This document shows, piece after piece, positions 18,415-27,579 of a stretch of 64,000 bases of DNA (position 1 is the first letter of the stretch; every line of letters starts with the position of its first letter). The notes under the pieces were generated by a model. It searched no databases and was not told the origin of the DNA. It saw only the letters and a list, made by a program, of their open reading frames with translations. Origin of the DNA: Salinimonas iocasae. Its GTDB lineage: Bacteria > Pseudomonadota > Gammaproteobacteria > Enterobacterales > Alteromonadaceae. Made by a program: the position numbers and the translations under genes. The stretch is taken from positions 992,001 to 1,056,000 of the forward strand of contig NZ_CP039852.1 in NCBI RefSeq assembly GCF_006228385.1, given 5' to 3'.

Positions 18415-19724
18415 TTGCCAGCATGAATGCCAAATTAAGTGAACTATTCAGTGCCCGCCACGGTGTACCGGCGCAGTCTGCATCAGCAAATCTTTATGAT
18501 AAACCACTGATTCTGGTCACCCTGGCCTTGATGTCGATAGGTCTAATCGTGGTAACTTCTGCCTCTATGCCGGTAGCAGAAAGAGAGTATGGTAATCCGT
18601 TCTTTTTCTCTATCCGCCATGGGATTTACCTGGTGTTATCCTTAATTGCTGCGGGAATTGTTTTACAAATTCCTATGCGATTCTGGCGCATTTTCAATCC
18701 CTACCTGCTTTTGTTTGCTATGGGTTTATTGCTGGCAGTACTTTTGGTAGGCAAAAGTATTAACGGTAGTACGCGCTGGATTGTTATCGGGCCAATGACG
18801 CTTCAGCCTGCTGAACCGGCGAAACTTTTTTTCTTTGCCTATCTGGCCGGGTATCTGGTGCGGCGTTACGAAGAGGTAACAGAAAACCTCAAAGGCTTTT
18901 TCAAACCTCTGGTTGTCCTGTTCTTTGTTGCAATCATGCTACTCATGCAGCCCGACTTTGGTACCGTGGTGGTCATGCTCACTACGACCATGGGGCTGCT
19001 GTTTCTTGCCGGTGCCAGGCTTTGGCAATTTTTCGGCGTTGTCTTTGTTGGTCTGGCTGCTGTTGTCGGCCTGATCGTGATGGAAGAATACCGCTTACGA
19101 CGGGTTACATCTTTTCTTGACCCCTGGGCAGATCCGTTCGGTAGTGGGTACCAACTTACCCAGTCGCTGATGGCTTATGGCCGTGGCAGCTGGTTCGGAC
19201 AGGGCCTGGGGAACAGTTATCAAAAACTGGAATTTCTGACTCAGGCTCATTCAGATTTCATCATGGCAATTCTGGCAGAAGAGTTAGGATTCGCCGGCGT
19301 ATTGCTGATTCTGGGCCTGATTCTTTTTCTTGTGCTCCGGGCCTTACGGATTGGCAACCTTGCCTTGCAGGCGGGTCGCCCGTTTGAGGGATATCTGGCC
19401 TATGGTATCGGTATTTGGTTAAGCTTTCAGACCGCAGTAAATGTGGGTGCCAGTGTAGGCGTAGTGCCAACCAAAGGTCTGACATTACCGCTGGTTAGTT
19501 ATGGCGGTACCAGCCTGATTGTAATGATGGTGGCCATAGCGCTGTTAATCAGAATCGATTTTGAAATCAGGCTTGATGGGCAATCGCCCTCGAAAAAGAA
19601 AAAGCCTGCTAAAAGACTGGAAAATAAATCAGAAGCAAAAGCAACTACCAGCGAACAGCGGGAAAGTAAGGCACAGGTTAAAACCATGCTTGAGGATGTT
19701 CAGCAGGAGGCGGGTTATGACTAG
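18411..19724 (+). CDS. ftsW: Septal peptidoglycan glycosyltransferase FtsW (SEDS family)
   Basis: I use ATG 18411, which overlaps the murD stop as ATGA and lies 8 nt after GAGG. A GTG 6 nt earlier has poor spacing. The 437-residue membrane protein has about ten transmembrane helices and SEDS signatures: SINGSTRWIVIG, QPAEPAKL, MQPDFGTVVV, QAHSDFIMAILAEELGF and the C-terminal LTLPLVSYGGTS. It polymerises glycan strands from lipid II at the septum as FtsI's partner. A charged cytoplasmic tail rich in Lys/Glu (~residues 390-437) is longer than strictly needed. The final codons overlap the murG start. Confidence 0.97.
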   Translation: MIASMNAKLSELFSARHGVPAQSASANLYDKPLILVTLALMSIGLIVVTSASMPVAEREYGNPFFFSIRHGIYLVLSLIAAGIVLQIPMRFWRIFNPYLLLFAMGLLLAVLLVGKSINGSTRWIVIGPMTLQPAEPAKLFFFAYLAGYLVRRYEEVTENLKGFFKPLVVLFFVAIMLLMQPDFGTVVVMLTTTMGLLFLAGARLWQFFGVVFVGLAAVVGLIVMEEYRLRRVTSFLDPWADPFGSGYQLTQSLMAYGRGSWFGQGLGNSYQKLEFLTQAHSDFIMAILAEELGFAGVLLILGLILFLVLRALRIGNLALQAGRPFEGYLAYGIGIWLSFQTAVNVGASVGVVPTKGLTLPLVSYGGTSLIVMMVAIALLIRIDFEIRLDGQSPSKKKKPAKRLENKSEAKATTSEQRESKAQVKTMLEDVQQEAGYD

Positions 19725-20790
19725 GCGTTGTCTAATCATGGCCGGGGGCACCGGCGGACATGTTTTTCCTGCACTTGCCGTTGCACATGAACTGGTTGCA
19801 CAAGGCTGGCAGGTGGAGTGGCTGGGTACTGCAGAGCGAATGGAAGCTCAGGTGGTGCCTGAGCATGGGTTTCCCATTCATTTTTTGCCAGTCAAAGGTC
19901 TTCGCGGTAAAGGGTTTGCTGCACGCATGCAGGGCTTGACCGGTTTGTTCAGAAGCCTGGGGCAGGCCCGCATTTTAATAACGGCGATGAATCCTGATTT
20001 GGTGATAGGATTTGGCGGTTATGCCAGTGGGCCCGGGGGCGTTGCTGCCCGGCTGGCAAAAATACCGCTGGTCATTCATGAGCAAAATGCCGCCATCGGT
20101 ATGACCAACAAATTACTGGGCAGAGTTGCGAACCGAATTTTGCTTGGTTTTAAGGAGGCGGCGACGCAATTTGGCCAGGCCGCATCCAAGTGTGTGGTCG
20201 TTGGAAACCCTATACGCAATGAAATTCGTCAACTGGCACAAAAAGCAAGTGTTCACTCACCGCTTAGGGTACTTGTTATTGGTGGTAGCCTGGGATCGGT
20301 TCCTTTGAATGCAATGGTGCCTGCGGCATTAATGTCTCATTCTCAGATTGACGTATGGCATCAAAGTGGAAAAGGCAATAAAGAGGCTCTGGACGATGCC
20401 TACAGCGGCGCACAATGTCAGTGGAAAGTTACCGAATTTATTGACGATATGGCGGATGCTTACGCCTGGGCGGATGTGATAATCTGCCGGGCCGGTGCAT
20501 TAACTGTTGCCGAGGTAGCTGCAGCCGGCATATCTGCTGTATTTGTACCACTTCCTCATGCGGTCGATGATCACCAGACTAAGAACGCGGCGGCGCTGGT
20601 TAATGCAGGGGCCGCTACGCTGATTCCGCAAAATGAATTAGCAAAAAAATTACCCGACGTTATCGCCCGATGGATAACCTATCCTGAAGAATGTCTTGCG
20701 CGAGGCAGTAAAGCGCGTCAGCTGGCAATCGTCGATGCGACAGAACAAGCAGTAAACCAGTGTCTGCAACTGGTAGGAGATACGGCCTGA
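19717..20790 (+). CDS. murG: UDP-GlcNAc:lipid I N-acetylglucosaminyltransferase MurG
   Basis: The start is ATG 19717, 6 nt after a perfect AGGAGG, giving [20 protein letters not shown]. Longer in-frame starts inside ftsW are rejected. The 357-residue GT-B enzyme on the cytoplasmic membrane face makes lipid II. It shows the N-terminal glycine loop [23 protein letters not shown] and [15 protein letters not shown]. The C-terminal nucleotide site carries [12 protein letters not shown] and [14 protein letters not shown]. It overlaps ftsW by 8 nt and murC by 1 nt. Confidence 0.97.
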   Translation: MTRRCLIMAGGTGGHVFPALAVAHELVAQGWQVEWLGTAERMEAQVVPEHGFPIHFLPVKGLRGKGFAARMQGLTGLFRSLGQARILITAMNPDLVIGFGGYASGPGGVAARLAKIPLVIHEQNAAIGMTNKLLGRVANRILLGFKEAATQFGQAASKCVVVGNPIRNEIRQLAQKASVHSPLRVLVIGGSLGSVPLNAMVPAALMSHSQIDVWHQSGKGNKEALDDAYSGAQCQWKVTEFIDDMADAYAWADVIICRAGALTVAEVAAAGISAVFVPLPHAVDDHQTKNAAALVNAGAATLIPQNELAKKLPDVIARWITYPEECLARGSKARQLAIVDATEQAVNQCLQLVGDTA

Positions 20791-22235
20791 TGGTTTTGGA
20801 AACGCCGTTTCAAAGTCCGCAGATGCGGAAAGTAAACAAGATATTTTTTATCGGAATAGGCGGCGCCGGCATGGGCGGCATCGCTGAAGTACTGGCCAAC
20901 GAAGGCTATCTGATAGCCGGTTCGGATATTCAGCCTGGCGCAATGACAGAGCGGTTGAGCGAATTAGGCGCTCAGGTCTACATAGGTCATGCACAGGACA
21001 ATGTTGTCGGTGCCGATGTTGTTGTTGTATCCAGTGCTATTAACGAACAAAACCCTGAAGTTCAGTATGCCCGCAAGCACCGGATACCTATTATCCGGCG
21101 CGCTGAAATGCTGGCAGAGCTGATGCGGTTTCGTCATGGTGTGGCCGTTGCCGGTACTCACGGTAAAACAACCACAACCAGCCTTATTGCTACTATTTTT
21201 GCCGAAGCTGAACTTGACCCTACATTCGTGATCGGCGGTTTGCTGAATAGCGCCGGCACCAATGCCCGGCTGGGCAAAAGCCGCTACCTCATTGCTGAAG
21301 CCGATGAGAGCGACGCCTCATTCCTGCATTTACAGCCTATGGTTGCGGTGGTGACCAATATTGAGGCTGATCATATGGACACCTACGAGGGTGACTTCAA
21401 CAGAATGAAGGACACCTATATCGATTTTCTGCATAACCTGCCTTTTTACGGTCAGGCGATTATGTGCGGCGATGATGAAAATATCCAGTCAATGCGCGAC
21501 AGAATTGGCCGCAGCATTACAACTTACGGGTTTGGCGAGGCTAACGATGTGCGGGCAGAAGGCGTCATTCTAGGCTTTAATCAGGCGCGTTTTACTGCCA
21601 TCCGGACTGGGGCTCCCGCACTGGATGTTACGCTTAATTTAAGTGGGCGACACAATGTACTCAATGCGTTGGCGGCTATTGCGGTAGCCACTGATGAAGG
21701 TGTTGACGATGCAGCCATTACTAAGGCATTAGCCGAGTTCGGTGGGATCGGACGTCGTTTTGAAATGCTTGGTCAGTTCGATACCTCGGTGGGTCAGATG
21801 ACGCTGGTGGATGATTATGGCCATCATCCCACCGAAGTGGCCGCTACCATTGCGGCGGCCAGGGCTAACTGGCCAGAACAGCGGCTGGTGATGATTTATC
21901 AGCCCCACAGATATTCGAGGACCCGCGATCTGTATGAGGATTTCGTAGAGGTGCTTTCGCAGGTCGATGTGCTGCTGATGCTTGATGTTTATGCCGCAAG
22001 CGAGCAACCCATTGATGGTGCAGACAGTAAATCACTGTGTCGATCAATGCGGGTGCGGGGGCAGCTTGAGCCGATTTATGTTGGTAATAAGGAAAACTTG
22101 CCCGGTATTCTTGCAAACATTTTACAGGATAATGACGTGGTTATGACGCAGGGAGCCGGAAATATTGGTCAGATAGCACGATTTCTCGCTGCCAACGATC
22201 TTGAGCCAAAAAAAATTTTGGATGAGAAAAAATAA
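20790..22235 (+). CDS. murC: UDP-N-acetylmuramate:L-alanine ligase MurC
   Basis: ATG 20790 overlaps the murG stop (TGATG) and gives a 481-residue protein. ATG 20823 is an alternative start. MurC adds L-Ala to UDP-MurNAc, the first peptide step. It shows the Rossmann motif [16 protein letters not shown], the ATP loop [11 protein letters not shown] and [23 protein letters not shown] and the C-terminal [14 protein letters not shown] and [12 protein letters not shown] are also present. ddlB follows with a TAATG junction. Confidence 0.97.
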   Translation: MVLETPFQSPQMRKVNKIFFIGIGGAGMGGIAEVLANEGYLIAGSDIQPGAMTERLSELGAQVYIGHAQDNVVGADVVVVSSAINEQNPEVQYARKHRIPIIRRAEMLAELMRFRHGVAVAGTHGKTTTTSLIATIFAEAELDPTFVIGGLLNSAGTNARLGKSRYLIAEADESDASFLHLQPMVAVVTNIEADHMDTYEGDFNRMKDTYIDFLHNLPFYGQAIMCGDDENIQSMRDRIGRSITTYGFGEANDVRAEGVILGFNQARFTAIRTGAPALDVTLNLSGRHNVLNALAAIAVATDEGVDDAAITKALAEFGGIGRRFEMLGQFDTSVGQMTLVDDYGHHPTEVAATIAAARANWPEQRLVMIYQPHRYSRTRDLYEDFVEVLSQVDVLLMLDVYAASEQPIDGADSKSLCRSMRVRGQLEPIYVGNKENLPGILANILQDNDVVMTQGAGNIGQIARFLAANDLEPKKILDEKK

Positions 22236-23194
22236 TGAATGGACGGTATCAGTCAGCTGACTTTGGACGGGTTGCTGTATTGCTGGGCGGCAATTCTGCT
22301 GAGCGGGAAGTGTCTCTGCGCTCCGGTCAGGCAGTGCTAGCAAGTCTTCTCAGGCAATCCGTTGATGCGTTCGCATTTGATCCGGCAGAGTCGCAACTAA
22401 CTGATTTAATAAAAGAAAAGGTTGATCGCGTATTAATTATGCTGCATGGTCGGGGTGGTGAAGACGGCACTGTTCAGGGCGCGCTGGAATGGCTGGGTGT
22501 CCCGTATACAGGCAGCGGCGTTTTGGGCTCTGCGCTGGCCATGGATAAGATTCGCAGTAAGCAAATTTGGGAAAGTCGGGGATTACCTACGGCAAAATAC
22601 CAGATTGCTGATAAAACAAGCTTTGAAGCTGGATCATGCAGCGCTATAATGAAAAAATTGGGGAATAAGGTCATGGTCAAGCCGGCGCGGGAAGGTTCCA
22701 GCATCGGTATGGCAAAAGTGACCAGCGCTAAACAACTCGAAACTGCCATTCAGGACGCCTTTAATTATGATAATCAGGTCCTGTTGGAACAGTTCATTGA
22801 CGGACCAGAATACACTGTATCGCTGGTACAGGGTCGAGCCCTGCCGTCCATTCGAATGTCTACCCCCCATACGTTTTATGATTATGCGGCAAAATATCAT
22901 GACAATACGACAGAGTATTTTTGTCCCAGTGGCTTAAGCGATAGTCAGGAAGCAGAACTGGCCACGCTGTGCAGCGAGGCATTTTATGCGCTTTCCGGCA
23001 AAGGCTGGGGACGTGTTGATGTCATGCAGCAAAGTGATGGTTCTTTTTGTTTGCTTGAATCGAATACGGTGCCAGGCATGACTGAGAAAAGCCTGGTACC
23101 AAAAGCTGCCAAAGTTGCCGGAATGAATTTTGATAGCCTGACCCGCGCCATACTGGAAACCAGTATGCCGGACGAACTGGCAGATTTTGGATAA
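22235..23194 (+). CDS. ddlB: D-alanine:D-alanine ligase DdlB
   Basis: This ATP-grasp enzyme of 319 residues makes the D-Ala-D-Ala substrate of MurF. Signatures are VLLGGNSAEREVSLRSG, LHGRGGEDGTVQGAL, PYTGSGVLGSALAMDK, PAREGSSIGMAKV and the metal/ATP-binding LLESNTVPGMTEKSLVP. Length fits DdlB-type enzymes (306 in E. coli). Its start overlaps the murC stop by one base, and ftsQ begins 3 bp after its stop. Confidence 0.96.
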   Translation: MNGRYQSADFGRVAVLLGGNSAEREVSLRSGQAVLASLLRQSVDAFAFDPAESQLTDLIKEKVDRVLIMLHGRGGEDGTVQGALEWLGVPYTGSGVLGSALAMDKIRSKQIWESRGLPTAKYQIADKTSFEAGSCSAIMKKLGNKVMVKPAREGSSIGMAKVTSAKQLETAIQDAFNYDNQVLLEQFIDGPEYTVSLVQGRALPSIRMSTPHTFYDYAAKYHDNTTEYFCPSGLSDSQEAELATLCSEAFYALSGKGWGRVDVMQQSDGSFCLLESNTVPGMTEKSLVPKAAKVAGMNFDSLTRAILETSMPDELADFG

Positions 23195-23197
23195 CAC

Positions 23198-23932
23198 ATG
23201 CAGTTGTTGAGTCGGGAACAGGTACGGTTTTACAGTGGTGTGCTGTTTTTGCTCGCTGTAGTTGCCAGCCTGGTTTATGGCTCGATGGTTGTACGCGACT
23301 GGCTCAAAGATGAGCAGCGAATGCCAGTGCAGGTGATTGATTTTTCGGGGCAGTACGAGCATATCAATATTGCGAGGCTGGAACGTAAAATCCGAAAGTC
23401 ACAACCTGGCAGTTTTTTTGAGCTGGATGTGAATGAAGTGTTCAGACTTATTGAGGCACAGCCTTGGGTGTATAGGGCTTCAGTAAGAAAACAGTGGCCC
23501 AACCGATTAAAAATTTATCTGGTCGAGCAGCAACCGGTGGCCAGATGGAATGATGATATGCTGCTCAATCCTTACGGGGATACATTTGAAAGTGAAGGAA
23601 TAACGCTTTCGTTACCGCAGTTATTCGGGCCTGGTGGTAGCGAAAAAACAGCGCTGGAAGGTTACAACGCCATGAAATCGTTGTTGGCGACATCGTCGAT
23701 GAGTATCGCCGAGCTTTCTTTAAGTGAGCGTTTCGCCTGGCAGTTGCAGCTTACCAGCGGTATTAAGCTTAATTTAGGGCGCAAAGAGTTTATCGACCGG
23801 TTACAAAGATTTATTGATGTTTTTCCACTGCTCAGTAAGCAGGATAAGCCGGTCAAATATGTAGATTTGCGCTACGACACCGGATTAGCGGTAGGTTGGC
23901 AGTCTGATGAAAACGATAACAAACAAAGTTAG
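23198..23932 (+). CDS. ftsQ: Cell division protein FtsQ
   Basis: This bitopic divisome scaffold of 244 residues has a short cytoplasmic N-terminus and a transmembrane helix near residues 10-30. A POTRA domain begins at IDFSGQYEHINIARLERKI, and a beta domain follows (WVYRASVRKQWPNRLKIYLVEQ). FtsQ recruits FtsB/FtsL and downstream divisome proteins (knowledge). The position between ddlB and ftsA is diagnostic. Confidence 0.95.
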   Translation: MQLLSREQVRFYSGVLFLLAVVASLVYGSMVVRDWLKDEQRMPVQVIDFSGQYEHINIARLERKIRKSQPGSFFELDVNEVFRLIEAQPWVYRASVRKQWPNRLKIYLVEQQPVARWNDDMLLNPYGDTFESEGITLSLPQLFGPGGSEKTALEGYNAMKSLLATSSMSIAELSLSERFAWQLQLTSGIKLNLGRKEFIDRLQRFIDVFPLLSKQDKPVKYVDLRYDTGLAVGWQSDENDNKQS

Positions 23933-23951
23933 TAAGAGAGTATAAGTAACC

Positions 23952-25181
23952 ATGTCAAAAACGGCTGAACGAAATTTGATCGTCGGACTGGATATCGGAA
24001 CCAGTCAGGTGAAGGCGGTAGTGGGCGAAGCGCTCAACGACGGCCAGATCAGCATTGTTGGCGTGGGGACCCATGCTTCAAAAGGCATGGATAAGGGCGG
24101 CGTTAACGATCTTAATCTGGTCGTGAAATCTGTTCAAAGCGCTGTCAGTGAAATGGAGCTTATGGCTGATTGTCGTGTCTCATCAGTATTGATGTCGATT
24201 TCAGGGCGTCATGTGAAATGCCAGAACGAAAATGGCATGGTGCCAATTAACAATCAGGAAGTGACCCAGGAAGACGTCGACAACGTTATACATGCAGCTC
24301 GTTCAGTGCCTATTGCTGCTGAACGCAGATTGCTTCACGTCTTGCCTCAGGAATATACCATTGATGTACAGGAAGGGATTAAAAACCCTATAGGTATGTC
24401 TGGCGTGAGAATGGAAGCCGACGCTCATATCATTACCTGCGCGGATGATATGGCGAAAAATCTGACAAAATGCATAGAGCGATGCGATTTGCAGGCTGAT
24501 CAGTTGATATTTTCGGCCCTTGCATCAAGTTACGCCGTATTAACGGATGACGAGAAAGAATTAGGCGTGTGTGTGGTCGATATTGGCGGTGGCACCATGG
24601 ACATCGTGATTTACACCGATGGGGCTATTCGTCACACAGCCGTGATTCCTGTCGCCGGAAACCAGATTACCAGTGATATAGCGAAGATTTTTCGTACGCC
24701 AATCAGCAATGCTGAAGAGATAAAAGTGAATTATGCATGCGCGCTGAAAGACATGGTGAGCATGGAAGATAATATCGAGGTTCCAAGCGTAGGCGGGCGT
24801 CCTGCCAGAGCGATGTCACGACATACGCTGGCAGAAGTGATCGAGCCGCGGTATCAGGAACTATTTGAATTAGTGCACGATGAAATTCGTGCCAGTGGCC
24901 TGGAAGAACAAATTGCAGCAGGGCTTGTCCTGACTGGCGGTACCGCCAAGATGGAAGGGGCAGTTGAATTCGCTGAAGAGTTATTCCAAATGCCTGTGCG
25001 TGTGGGCAAACCCATCGAAGTAAGAGGGTTGTCCGAATATACTGACGATGCTGGTTTTGCCACTGTTGTAGGCTTACTACAATACGGCAAGCTACAGTCA
25101 GAGAATAAGAAAATCAGTAAGCCCAAACCGGTGGAGACGTTTTTACATCGGGTGCAAAGCTGGTTCAAAGGTGAATTTTAA
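23952..25181 (+). CDS. ftsA: Cell division protein FtsA
   Basis: This actin-like ATPase of 409 residues tethers FtsZ to the membrane. The phosphate-1 motif GLDIGTSQVKAVVGE, the SHS2/1C domain, VVDIGGGTMDIVIYTDGAI, the adenosine motif LTGGTAKMEG and a C-terminal amphipathic targeting helix (VETFLHRVQSWFKGEF) are all visible. Length is near the E. coli value (420). It follows ftsQ by 19 bp and precedes ftsZ by 111 bp. Confidence 0.97.
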   Translation: MSKTAERNLIVGLDIGTSQVKAVVGEALNDGQISIVGVGTHASKGMDKGGVNDLNLVVKSVQSAVSEMELMADCRVSSVLMSISGRHVKCQNENGMVPINNQEVTQEDVDNVIHAARSVPIAAERRLLHVLPQEYTIDVQEGIKNPIGMSGVRMEADAHIITCADDMAKNLTKCIERCDLQADQLIFSALASSYAVLTDDEKELGVCVVDIGGGTMDIVIYTDGAIRHTAVIPVAGNQITSDIAKIFRTPISNAEEIKVNYACALKDMVSMEDNIEVPSVGGRPARAMSRHTLAEVIEPRYQELFELVHDEIRASGLEEQIAAGLVLTGGTAKMEGAVEFAEELFQMPVRVGKPIEVRGLSEYTDDAGFATVVGLLQYGKLQSENKKISKPKPVETFLHRVQSWFKGEF

Positions 25182-25292
25182 TTTTAAATTTTTGGGGGCG
25201 CTAAGGTTACGACATAAGGTCGACACGGATGCCATTGGCCTGCTGTAAGTGACGTAACTTAGTGTTAGAAGACGTACAACCGGAGAGTAAGT

Positions 25293-26459
25293 ATGTTTGA
25301 ATTAATGGATAGTCATGGCGAAGAAGCCGTAATAAAAGTTATCGGTGTCGGTGGCGGCGGCGGTAATGCTGTAGAACACATGGTTGCGCAAAGCATCGAA
25401 GGCGTTGAGTTTATCGCGGTAAATACCGATGCTCAGGTACTGAGAAGCTCAAGTGCTGATGTCACATTACAAATTGGCTCAAGTGTTACCAAGGGCCTGG
25501 GTGCAGGTGCCGATCCGAATGTGGGTCGCGATGCTGCGCAAGAAGATCGCGAGACAATCAGACAGTCGCTTGATGGCGCAGATATGGTTTTCATCACTGC
25601 CGGCATGGGCGGTGGTACAGGTACCGGTGCAGCGCCAGAGGTGGCAAAGATTGCACGTGAAATGGGAATTCTGACAGTTGCGGTAGTAACTAAGCCTTTC
25701 CCGTTTGAAGGTAAGAAACGCACATCATTCGCTGAGCAGGGAATTGTTGAACTTGCTAACAATGTTGACTCTCTAATTACTATCCCTAATGAAAAACTGC
25801 TTAAGGTGATGGGACCGGGTACGCCGTTACTGCAGGCATTTAGTGCTGCAAACGATGTGCTTCGTGGCGCGGTACAGGGTATTGCTGAACTTATTACACG
25901 CCCTGGTCTGATTAACGTCGACTTTGCAGACGTTCGTACCGTAATGTCTGAGATGGGCAAGGCGATGATGGGCAGTGGTGCAGCGACTGGTCCGGATCGC
26001 GCGGAAGAAGCTGCAGAAGCGGCTATCGCTAGTCCGCTACTGGAAGACATTGACCTGTCTGGCGCACGTGGAATACTGGTAAATATTACCGCTGGCCCCG
26101 ATTTTGCAATTGATGAGTTTGAGACGGTAGGTAACGCGGTTAAAGCTTTTGCTTCAGAAAATGCCACTGTCGTTGTCGGTACGGTTATCGACATGGAAAT
26201 GACAGAAGAGTTAAGAGTTACTGTCGTGGCAACAGGCATCGGCGCAGAGAAAAAACCAGATATTTCTCTGGTGAGTTCAGAAGGGTCTCGTCTGCAATCG
26301 TCAGCCAGAGAATTTGGCGGCAGCAGTGAAAGTCAGGGTCGCGCCAGCGTTGGTGGCACCGATGGCAATCAGGCACTTAAGGCAGATGATGAGGCACAGC
26401 CTAACAATGACCTGGAATACCTGGACATTCCGGCGTTCCTGCGAAAACAGGCTGATTAA
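25293..26459 (+). CDS. ftsZ: Cell division GTPase FtsZ
   Basis: This tubulin-like GTPase of 388 residues forms the Z ring. It has the N-terminal [16 protein letters not shown], the tubulin signature GGGTGTG near residue 107, the T7 loop ([15 protein letters not shown]) and a Ser/Gly/Asp-rich linker from ~315. The C-terminal conserved peptide [12 protein letters not shown] contacts FtsA, ZipA and ZapD in relatives. Shine-Dalgarno GGAGAG precedes the ATG. The complementary strand also holds a long open frame (25433-26239), which I regard as a codon-bias shadow. Confidence 0.98.
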   Translation: MFELMDSHGEEAVIKVIGVGGGGGNAVEHMVAQSIEGVEFIAVNTDAQVLRSSSADVTLQIGSSVTKGLGAGADPNVGRDAAQEDRETIRQSLDGADMVFITAGMGGGTGTGAAPEVAKIAREMGILTVAVVTKPFPFEGKKRTSFAEQGIVELANNVDSLITIPNEKLLKVMGPGTPLLQAFSAANDVLRGAVQGIAELITRPGLINVDFADVRTVMSEMGKAMMGSGAATGPDRAEEAAEAAIASPLLEDIDLSGARGILVNITAGPDFAIDEFETVGNAVKAFASENATVVVGTVIDMEMTEELRVTVVATGIGAEKKPDISLVSSEGSRLQSSAREFGGSSESQGRASVGGTDGNQALKADDEAQPNNDLEYLDIPAFLRKQAD

Positions 26460-26516
26460 TTCGGTCTGTACTGAATAAATTGCGGTGTGACGTTAGCTGG
26501 TACGACGTCACGTAGT

Positions 26517-26546
26517 CCCTGTCAAACTGGCACAGTTTTGACAGGG
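26517..26546. repeat. Inverted repeat after ftsZ overlapping the lpxC -35 element
   Basis: CCCTGTCAAACTG (26517-26529) pairs with CAGTTTTGACAGGG (26533-26546) around a GCA loop, with one bulge. The right arm contains the TTGACA of the lpxC promoter. It could act as the end of the ftsZ transcript, though the following T run is weak, or as an operator. Confidence 0.55.
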
Positions 26547-26566
26547 CGTGGTTTTATCTGTATGAT
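26538..26566 (+). promoter_or_regulatory. Sigma-70 promoter of lpxC
   Basis: Consensus TTGACA (26538-26543), exactly 17 bp, then TATGAT (26561-26566), placed 34 bp before the lpxC ATG. This is the best-matching promoter I see in the window. lpxC probably has its own transcript besides read-through from ftsZ. Confidence 0.8.
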
Positions 26567-26600
26567 ACGCGACCGCTTTTTGAATAGGTAAAAGCAAACA

Positions 26601-27512
26601 ATGATTAGACAACGTACAATCAAAAATCCGGTTCAGGAAACTGGAATCGGTTTGCATAAAGGGGAAAAGGTCACTATGACTCTCCGGCCTGCGCCTGCGA
26701 ACACGGGAATCGTGTTTCGGCGTATCGACCTGGACCCGTTTGTGGATATTCCTGCGCGCGCTAATGCTGTAGGTGACACCGTGTTGTGTACGTGTGTTAA
26801 TAATGAAGATGGCGTAAGCATCCATACTGTAGAGCATTTGGCATCAGCCCTGGCGGGACTGGGAATCGACAACATTATTGTCGAGGTTAATAGCCATGAG
26901 CTTCCTATTATGGATGGCAGTGCAAGCCCGTTCATCTTTCTGCTTCAGTCAGCAGGCATTGAAGAGCTAAACGCACCTAAGCGTTTTATACGTATCAAAA
27001 AGCCGGTTCGCGTTGAAGATGGTGATAAATGGGCTGAACTCGTTCCCCATGATGGTTTCCGCGTTGATTTTAAAATCGACTTTGACCATCCGGTTATCAG
27101 CCAGACACGCCAGCACATGGTTATGGATTTTGATAGCTGCTCGTATGTTAATGAAGTCAGCCGTGCCCGCACGTTCGGTTTCATGCGCGATGTTGAGTAC
27201 ATGAATGCTAACAATCTTGCACTGGGTGCGAGTATGGAAAACGCCGTAGCACTAGATGAATTCCGCGTTCTGAACCCGGAAGGGCTCCGTTATGACGATG
27301 AGTTTCTGAAGCATAAAATTCTGGATGCCGTTGGTGATTTATACCTGGGTGGGCACAGCATTATCGGTGAACTTCGTGCATTTAAAACGGGTCATGGTCT
27401 GAATAATAAGTTGCTTAACAAAGTTCTTGAAACGCAGGATGCGTGGGAATTTGTAACTTACGAGAATCCGGAAGAGATGCCGATTCGTTATGCAGAGCCG
27501 GTACTGGCGTAG
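26601..27512 (+). CDS. lpxC: UDP-3-O-acyl-N-acetylglucosamine deacetylase LpxC
   Basis: This zinc deacetylase of 303 residues catalyses the committed step of lipid A synthesis in the cytosol. Zinc and catalytic motifs are intact: [15 protein letters not shown] (first His), [15 protein letters not shown] (His and Asp) and [15 protein letters not shown]. The start [19 protein letters not shown] is canonical. The length matches E. coli (305). It ends the dcw cluster and is followed by a terminator shared with the convergent glycosidase gene. Confidence 0.97.
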   Translation: MIRQRTIKNPVQETGIGLHKGEKVTMTLRPAPANTGIVFRRIDLDPFVDIPARANAVGDTVLCTCVNNEDGVSIHTVEHLASALAGLGIDNIIVEVNSHELPIMDGSASPFIFLLQSAGIEELNAPKRFIRIKKPVRVEDGDKWAELVPHDGFRVDFKIDFDHPVISQTRQHMVMDFDSCSYVNEVSRARTFGFMRDVEYMNANNLALGASMENAVALDEFRVLNPEGLRYDDEFLKHKILDAVGDLYLGGHSIIGELRAFKTGHGLNNKLLNKVLETQDAWEFVTYENPEEMPIRYAEPVLA

Positions 27513-27527
27513 CAGAAAATTATATTG

Positions 27528-27554
27528 AAAAGCCGCCTTGATGGCGGCTTTTTT
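27528..27554. terminator. Bidirectional terminator between lpxC and the glycosidase gene
   Basis: AAAAGCCGCC and GGCGGCTTTT pair around a TTGAT loop, with T runs on both strands. It lies between the convergent stops at 27512 and 27580. Confidence 0.85.
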
Positions 27555-27579
27555 GTGCGTGCGACTTTGCATATCTACG

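Noticed and set aside
25433..26239. 268-codon open frame on the strand opposite ftsZ
   Set aside because: It is a codon-usage shadow of the highly conserved ftsZ. Its Ser/Pro/Ala-rich translation is low-complexity and resembles no known family.
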